From Phycisphaerales bacterium (lineage in GTDB: Bacteria; Planctomycetota; Phycisphaerae; UBA1845): a DNA stretch of 64,000 bases. Location of the stretch: positions 124,001-188,000 of the forward strand of contig JACKHH010000001.1 of NCBI GenBank assembly GCA_020639095.1. Direction: 5' to 3'. Below the pieces are notes generated by a model. It was not told the DNA's origin and did not search any database. It saw nothing but the letters and a program-made list of their open reading frames with translations. Below are positions 58,831 to 64,000 of this stretch, in pieces. The position numbers and the translations under genes are program-made. Every line of letters starts with the position of its first letter. Position 1 is the stretch's first letter.

Positions 58831-58859
58831 TGTCCCCGATTGCCGCCCGCTTTCGTGTT
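58831..58859 (+). promoter_or_regulatory. Proposed ECF-type promoter, cluster gene 4
   Basis: TGTCCCC at 58831-58837, 16 bases, CGTGTT at 58854-58859, then TGGGGTGAGGACCGG. 71 bases upstream of the start codon. Confidence 0.7.
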
Positions 58860-58929
58860 TGGGGTGAGGACCGGATGTAAAGCCCGCGAGGCGGACCGGA
58901 TCGAGAAGCCACGAATCAAGGAGATTCCA

Positions 58930-61900
58930 ATGATGCCTTTCAAATGCACATTCAACATCGTCCTGGCGAGCCTGTTGCTCACGATCGGCATCATGCCGGC
59001 AACCGCAGCCGATCTGGTGGTGGGCTCGGAACAGAGCGTGTCATTCACCGGCGACTACCAGGACTTCGATATTCCAGTCACCAACCCGCCCGATTTCATT
59101 CGCTTCACTGTTTACGGCGCGGATGGTGGCGATGCCGTCGCGGGCGGAGACAGCCAGTGCCGCGCGGACGGTGGAAGCGGCGCGACGGTAAAGGCGGTCT
59201 TTCGGATCGGGACCGCACCCGAAGCGCTCGAGCCCGGCGGCACCATTCGGTTTGTCGTCGGCCAAAAAGGTGGCGATAGGTATCAACTTAACGGTACAAC
59301 CGTTGCGGCAGGCGGAGGCGGAGGCGGTTCCGGCGTTCTGTATCGCCCGCCAGGCGCTACTTCGAGCGATTGCGGTGACGGCTGGGCGGTCATCGCAGCA
59401 GCCGGCGGTGGTGGCGGAGCATATCAATCCACGTACCTTGGTTTTTGTAAGGCCAAACATCCCGGGGGGAACGCACGCACAAGCACCTGTGGCGGCAACG
59501 GCGGCGGCAGCAACGGCGGCGCCGGCGGATGCAACGGACAAGCTGGTGAGAGCGGTGGCAGCGGGTACGGTCAGGGTGGAGCCGGCGCATATGAAAACTC
59601 CGAGGGATCGGAAAAGGGCTGTCCCGACGGCGGATTTGCCGGGAGCGGTACGACTTTCGGCGCTGACGGCGGTTGGGGATTCGGTGGCGGTGGCGCGGGG
59701 CGCATTGGCGGGATTGCGCAACCTGGAGCAGGTGGCGGTGGCGGCTACTCGGGCGGTGGCGGTGGCAGGATCAATCGCGAAGGCGGGGGCGGCGGCAGCT
59801 TCGTTCCCGTCGGTGCGATTGCGAGTACGAAAAGCACGGGCAACAACGGACGCTCGGACGGCGAGGTGCTCTACCTTTGCACGTATGCCGGCGATTCCTG
59901 CTTCAGCGCGAACGACTGCGACGCCAACGGCGTCCCCGACGATTGCGACCTCCACAGCTTCGGGCGACTGAATGATTTCGAGGGCGCCGCGATACCGCCG
60001 ACCCTCTATGGCACTGCGGTCATCAACAACGACTCGGTGCGGCTGACGTCGGCCATCCCCTTTCTAAAAGGATCGGCGATCTTCGAACCGGTCACCTCCG
60101 AATTGATTGACGCGTTTACCGTCGAATTTGATTACCTGATGGGCGGCGGCAACGGCGCGGACGGCATGAGTTTCGCGCTGATCGACGCGGACGCCTCCGA
60201 CAACACGCTCCTTTTCAACGAGAAGGGCGGCGATCACCCCCTCGTCGTTTCGCTGGACACATACCAGGGAGACGCTGCCGGCGGGAATCACGCCGAAATC
60301 CTCAGCTACGGCGAATCCATCGACCGCGTGCAAGTACCGCATCGGCTCGACAACAACCAGTGGCAACATGCCCACGTGATTTTCGAGGATGGAGCGCTGA
60401 CGCTCATCCTGGATGATGGTTTCTTCAACACGACAACCGTGTTCGACGCGGTCGACGTTCCGGGCTTCACGCCGATTCGCGCGCAGTACGGATTCGGCGC
60501 CCGCACCGGCGCGGCGACCAACAACCATCGCGTCGACAATGTGTACTTCCGGGTTGCCGGCCACAACGACTGTGATCTGAATGAAGTACCCGACAATTGC
60601 CAGTCGGACAGCGATCATGACGGCACACCCAACACGTGCGAAGACGACGATGGCGACGGCGTCCCGAACTTCGAGGACCAGTGTCCGGAAAACGACGACA
60701 ATGAGGATTTCGACCAGGACGGCGTCGCGGATCGTTGCGATCCATGCCCATACGATGAATTCGACGACAGCGACGGCGACGGCGTGTGCGATTCGGATGA
60801 CATCTGTCCCGACGCGGACGACAGCGTATCGGATGACGACGGTGACGGCGTGTGCAATTGGAACGATATCTGTCCCGGAAACGATGACAACGGTCCGGAT
60901 ACGGACGGCGATTCGCTTCCGGATGCCTGCGACACGTGCCCCGGTGAACGAAACGTCTGGAACGCAACGCAGAAAACCTACCATCCTACCATCGCGCTCG
61001 CTATTGCATCGGCGGAAGACAACGATGTGATCGAACTTGGCCCTTGTACATTCCACGAAACCGTCGTTCAAAACACGCCTGCGACCTTCACGATTCGCGG
61101 GCAGGGTCCGGACCTGACGATCCTGGACGGCGGGCAGGCGAACCGCATTCTGGATCTGTTCAATCCCAATTTGACCATTGAGAATCTGACGCTGCGCAAC
61201 GGCATGGCCAATGACGGTGGCGCAGCCAAGACGCAACTCGGCAACGTGACATTCCGCAATTGTATCTTTGAGAATAACGGCGATGGCACCACGCAAACCG
61301 GCGCCGTGTACGTCGGGACCGGCCGCGCGGACTTCGAACGCTGCGTATTCCGCGAAAATGGATCCAGCGACACGGGCAACAGCGCATCGTCAGTGCTAGC
61401 AGAGTCCGGCGAGGTGTATTTCCGTAACTGTCTATTCCATAGCGAGCGCTCGCCGAGGCACGTCCTGAATGTCCGTGTCGATCCAGGCCTTCTTCCGACG
61501 GCACGCGCAACGCTGCTCAACTGCACGTTCGCTGACTTCGATGGTTCGCACTTCATCCGTGCGCGAAGCAGCGGCACAACGCTGTTCGCAATCAATTCCG
61601 TATTCGACGGAAGCGCCGGCACCATCGACGCGGGAAGCGCCGTATCCCAAGGCATCGTCCGCTGCCTCTATCCCGGCGCGACCGGCGACAACCTCGAAGG
61701 TGAGCCGACGTTTGTCGACGCGACGAACGGCGACTTCCGCCTGGTGGCTGGCTCGCTGGGCATCGACGCTGCAGACCACGACACGTACCTGGCGGCTGAT
61801 GGCGGCGCAACCGATCTCAACGACGATCCGCGAACGCACGACGACACCGGAACGGACGACACCGGAAGCGGTGCAGTGACCCATCTCGATATGGGCGCGT

Positions 61901-63681
61901 TCGAGTTCCAGGGAACCACAATCATCGACTGCAATTCAAACGGGGTGAACGACGCGGACGACATCGCGGAAGGCACAAGCGCGGACTGCAACGGCGACAT
62001 GGTGCCGGATGATTGCGAACTTGTTGGCAACGACTGCAATGCAAACGGAATTCCGGATGACTGTGACATCGCCTCGGGCACGTCGGAGGACTGCAACACG
62101 AACGGTGTGCCCGATTATTGCGACGTCACGTTTGGCACCGTGGCGAACTCGCCGGTCCCCGCGCAGCTGAACAGCAACGCGGCAACCGATACGCGAGACG
62201 ACTACGATCCGCAATTGACATGCGATGGCGCGGGCAATTGGGTCGCGGTCTGGGAAACCAGGGACGACCTCGGTGGGACCATCGGACTCGACTCCGACAT
62301 CCTATTTGCGCGAAGCGCGGATAACGGCACGACCTGGAGCGCAGTCGCGCCGCTGAATTCGAATGCCGCGACGGACGACCCGTCCGACACGTACGACATC
62401 AGTCCCCAGGTGACGACCGATGGCGCGGGCAACTGGATTGCGGTGTGGTCATCCTCGCACGATTTCGGGGGAACAATTGGCGCCGACTCCGACATCCTCT
62501 TTTCGCGAAGCACGGATAACGGCGCGAGTTGGAGTCCCGCCGCGCCTCTGAACAGCAATGCAGCCACCGACACCGGGAGCGATTCACATCCGAAATTGAC
62601 CACGGATGGTGCGGGCACCTGGATCGCGCTCTGGGAGTCGTCGGAAACGCTCGGCGGCGCGATTGGCGACGATTCGGATATCCTCTATGCGCGAAGTACG
62701 GACGAAGGCGCGACGTGGTCGGCCCCCGCGCCGTTGAACACCGACGCCGCAACCGACGGTGAACATGAGTACGCCCAAGAATTGACAACCGACGGTGCGG
62801 GTACCTGGATCGCGGTTTGGCTATCCAATGAGACCGTCGGAGGAATTGATGGCGACGACGACATTCTCTACTCGCGCAGCACCGACGCGGGCGCAAGTTG
62901 GTCTGACCCGACAACGTTGAACTCCAATGCCGCCATCGACAGCGAAGATGAGCTCGCCCCGCAATTGACGACCGACGGCGCGGGCAACTGGATCGCGGTT
63001 TGGTATTCGGGTGACGCACTCGGAGGGACGATTGGTGACGACAACGACATCTTCTATTCGCGAAGCACCGATGGTGGCAACACCTGGAGCGATCTGGCAC
63101 CGCTGAATGCCAATGCGGCAACGGACTCCAGTTCGGACGACGGCGCCCGCTTGGCGACGGACGGCGCAGGGCATTGGACTGCCGTCTGGAGCTCAAAATC
63201 CAACATTGGTAGCACGATCGGAAATGATCGGGACCTTCTCTATGCTCAGAGCGCCGACAACGGCGCCACTTGGAGTGCGCCAGCGCCGTTCAATGCAAAC
63301 GCGGATACCGATGCAAGAGATGACTATCAACCCCAATTGAAGACTGACGGTGCGGGCACCTGGATCGCAGCATGGATGTCCCGTGATGAACTTGGGGGAA
63401 CCATCGGAACAGACACGGACATCCTGTGGACCCGGTTCTCGCAATCGATCGACAGAAACGAGAACGGCGTACCCGACGAGTGCGAGATCACCTGCGGTGT
63501 CGGCGGCGACACCGATGCCGACGGCGACGTGGACCTCGACGACTATGCCCGCTTCGCGGATTGCCTGAACGGCCCCGCTGGCGGACTTGCGCCGAACTGT
63601 GCGTGCTCCGACCTGGACGGCGACGGTGATGTGGACATGCTGGACTTTGCCACGTTCCAACTGAGCTTCACCGGGGAGTAG
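58930..63681 (+). CDS. Giant secreted Gly-rich/lectin-like/beta-helix/seven-repeat Asp-box/dockerin protein (cluster gene 4)
   Basis: 1583 residues from the ATG at 58930 (AAGGAG site). The signal peptide nearly equals that of gene 2. Then about 30-325 a glycine-rich region (GGGGGGSGVLY, GGNGGGSNGGAGG), 345-543 lectin-like domain, 543-673 TSP3 Asp-rich loops, 673-995 beta-helix (PTIALAIASAEDNDVIELG), a CNTNGVPD linker, seven Asp-box repeats about 1072-1507, and dockerin-like EF-hands (DADGDVDLDDY; DGDGDVDMLDF). It combines parts found in genes 1-3, indicating domain shuffling. Probably displayed at the cell surface. No catalytic residues recognised. Confidence 0.85.
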   Translation: MMPFKCTFNIVLASLLLTIGIMPATAADLVVGSEQSVSFTGDYQDFDIPVTNPPDFIRFTVYGADGGDAVAGGDSQCRADGGSGATVKAVFRIGTAPEALEPGGTIRFVVGQKGGDRYQLNGTTVAAGGGGGGSGVLYRPPGATSSDCGDGWAVIAAAGGGGGAYQSTYLGFCKAKHPGGNARTSTCGGNGGGSNGGAGGCNGQAGESGGSGYGQGGAGAYENSEGSEKGCPDGGFAGSGTTFGADGGWGFGGGGAGRIGGIAQPGAGGGGGYSGGGGGRINREGGGGGSFVPVGAIASTKSTGNNGRSDGEVLYLCTYAGDSCFSANDCDANGVPDDCDLHSFGRLNDFEGAAIPPTLYGTAVINNDSVRLTSAIPFLKGSAIFEPVTSELIDAFTVEFDYLMGGGNGADGMSFALIDADASDNTLLFNEKGGDHPLVVSLDTYQGDAAGGNHAEILSYGESIDRVQVPHRLDNNQWQHAHVIFEDGALTLILDDGFFNTTTVFDAVDVPGFTPIRAQYGFGARTGAATNNHRVDNVYFRVAGHNDCDLNEVPDNCQSDSDHDGTPNTCEDDDGDGVPNFEDQCPENDDNEDFDQDGVADRCDPCPYDEFDDSDGDGVCDSDDICPDADDSVSDDDGDGVCNWNDICPGNDDNGPDTDGDSLPDACDTCPGERNVWNATQKTYHPTIALAIASAEDNDVIELGPCTFHETVVQNTPATFTIRGQGPDLTILDGGQANRILDLFNPNLTIENLTLRNGMANDGGAAKTQLGNVTFRNCIFENNGDGTTQTGAVYVGTGRADFERCVFRENGSSDTGNSASSVLAESGEVYFRNCLFHSERSPRHVLNVRVDPGLLPTARATLLNCTFADFDGSHFIRARSSGTTLFAINSVFDGSAGTIDAGSAVSQGIVRCLYPGATGDNLEGEPTFVDATNGDFRLVAGSLGIDAADHDTYLAADGGATDLNDDPRTHDDTGTDDTGSGAVTHLDMGAFEFQGTTIIDCNSNGVNDADDIAEGTSADCNGDMVPDDCELVGNDCNANGIPDDCDIASGTSEDCNTNGVPDYCDVTFGTVANSPVPAQLNSNAATDTRDDYDPQLTCDGAGNWVAVWETRDDLGGTIGLDSDILFARSADNGTTWSAVAPLNSNAATDDPSDTYDISPQVTTDGAGNWIAVWSSSHDFGGTIGADSDILFSRSTDNGASWSPAAPLNSNAATDTGSDSHPKLTTDGAGTWIALWESSETLGGAIGDDSDILYARSTDEGATWSAPAPLNTDAATDGEHEYAQELTTDGAGTWIAVWLSNETVGGIDGDDDILYSRSTDAGASWSDPTTLNSNAAIDSEDELAPQLTTDGAGNWIAVWYSGDALGGTIGDDNDIFYSRSTDGGNTWSDLAPLNANAATDSSSDDGARLATDGAGHWTAVWSSKSNIGSTIGNDRDLLYAQSADNGATWSAPAPFNANADTDARDDYQPQLKTDGAGTWIAAWMSRDELGGTIGTDTDILWTRFSQSIDRNENGVPDECEITCGVGGDTDADGDVDLDDYARFADCLNGPAGGLAPNCACSDLDGDGDVDMLDFATFQLSFTGE

Positions 63682-63721
63682 CGCATGACCAATGATCAAT
63701 GATACTCGGTGATCCATATTC

Positions 63722-63756
63722 AAGTGAGCCGCTCCCACTTTGGGAGCGGCTCACTT
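63722..63756 (+). terminator. Terminator after cluster gene 4
   Basis: A 16-bp perfect stem (AAGTGAGCCGCTCCCA with its complement) around CTT, ending in CTTATT. Different in sequence from the hairpins after genes 1-3. Confidence 0.8.
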
Positions 63757-63811
63757 ATTGGTGTGGAACCTATCCCATTGGTTGGTCGTACACACTGGCC
63801 GTGCAATCAGC

Positions 63812-64000
63812 GGTCATGCTTGAGCACAGGGACGAACAGTTGGACTGGTGGCAGAACGGTTCGACGGTGGCACGCCTAGCCTCAAGCGCCGGCGACCGCC
63901 AGCAAACAAATGCAAAGCCGTCCAGGATGTCTCTGGAATCCTCGACAACGGTGCGCAATGGAAGGACCTGTCCAAACGCCAATGCTCTTGTGCTGGCTGT
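63812..64000 (+). pseudogene. Decayed transposase fragment, cut by right edge
   Basis: One plus-strand frame reads GTPSLKRRRPPANK, then VSGILDNGAQWKDLSKRQC, which resembles the N-terminal region of IS5/DUF4096-type transposases (usual form: RRPPA...ILDNGAQWKDLPKRF). A frame change is needed upstream (DEQ then LVAERFD), and LPKRF is altered to LSKRQ. So it looks degenerate. The rest lies past the edge. The 88 bases between it and the terminator show nothing. Confidence 0.5.

Noticed and set aside
63770..63982. 70-codon minus-strand frame at the right end
   Set aside because: It overlaps the better-supported transposase remnant and has no recognisable feature.

Overview
The window looks like a piece of a high-GC planctomycete chromosome, probably Phycisphaerae-like. 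The grounds are secreted proteins built from thrombospondin-3, Asp-box and dockerin modules, an ECF sigma factor next to a Ser/Thr kinase fused to TPRs, a Pfa-type lipid synthase, and abundant short palindromic repeats. The assignment is inference; there is no rRNA here.

Region 1 (1-13.1 kb, minus strand): ispH, then a polyunsaturated/secondary-lipid synthase in the order pfaD-pfaA-pfaC, with pfaC running off the left edge. Short dispersed repeats are inserted in frame in these synthase genes. Region 2 (13.3-21.6 kb): a membrane spermidine-synthase-like protein with TPRs, a Nudix hydrolase, a small membrane ORF with an in-frame TGA, TrkH and TrkA potassium uptake, and a DUF4097-type lipoprotein. 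Region 3 (22-24.9 kb): the two subunits of a 3-oxoacid CoA-transferase and a RAYT transposase flanked by two 111-bp REPIN-like elements.

Region 4 (24.9-39.7 kb): an omega-aminotransferase, an NCS1 permease, a beta-ureidopropionase and a methylmalonate/malonate-semialdehyde dehydrogenase together cover the lower part of reductive uracil/thymine breakdown. Between them lie glycogen genes (pullulanase, glucan phosphorylase) and a sialate O-acetylesterase. Region 5 (39.8-43.8 kb): a large secreted protein with fifteen four-cysteine repeats, and tRNA-Pro(CGG).

Region 6 (43.9-64 kb): an ECF sigma factor and a TPR kinase stand divergent to four tandem paralogous secreted genes. Each of the four carries the same upstream motif, TGTCCCC, exactly 16 bases, then CGTGT. 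Three of the proteins carry exactly seven Asp-box repeats and all four end in a dockerin-like domain. My main proposal is that this is a sigma/kinase-controlled set of shuffled surface proteins. The window ends in a decayed transposase.
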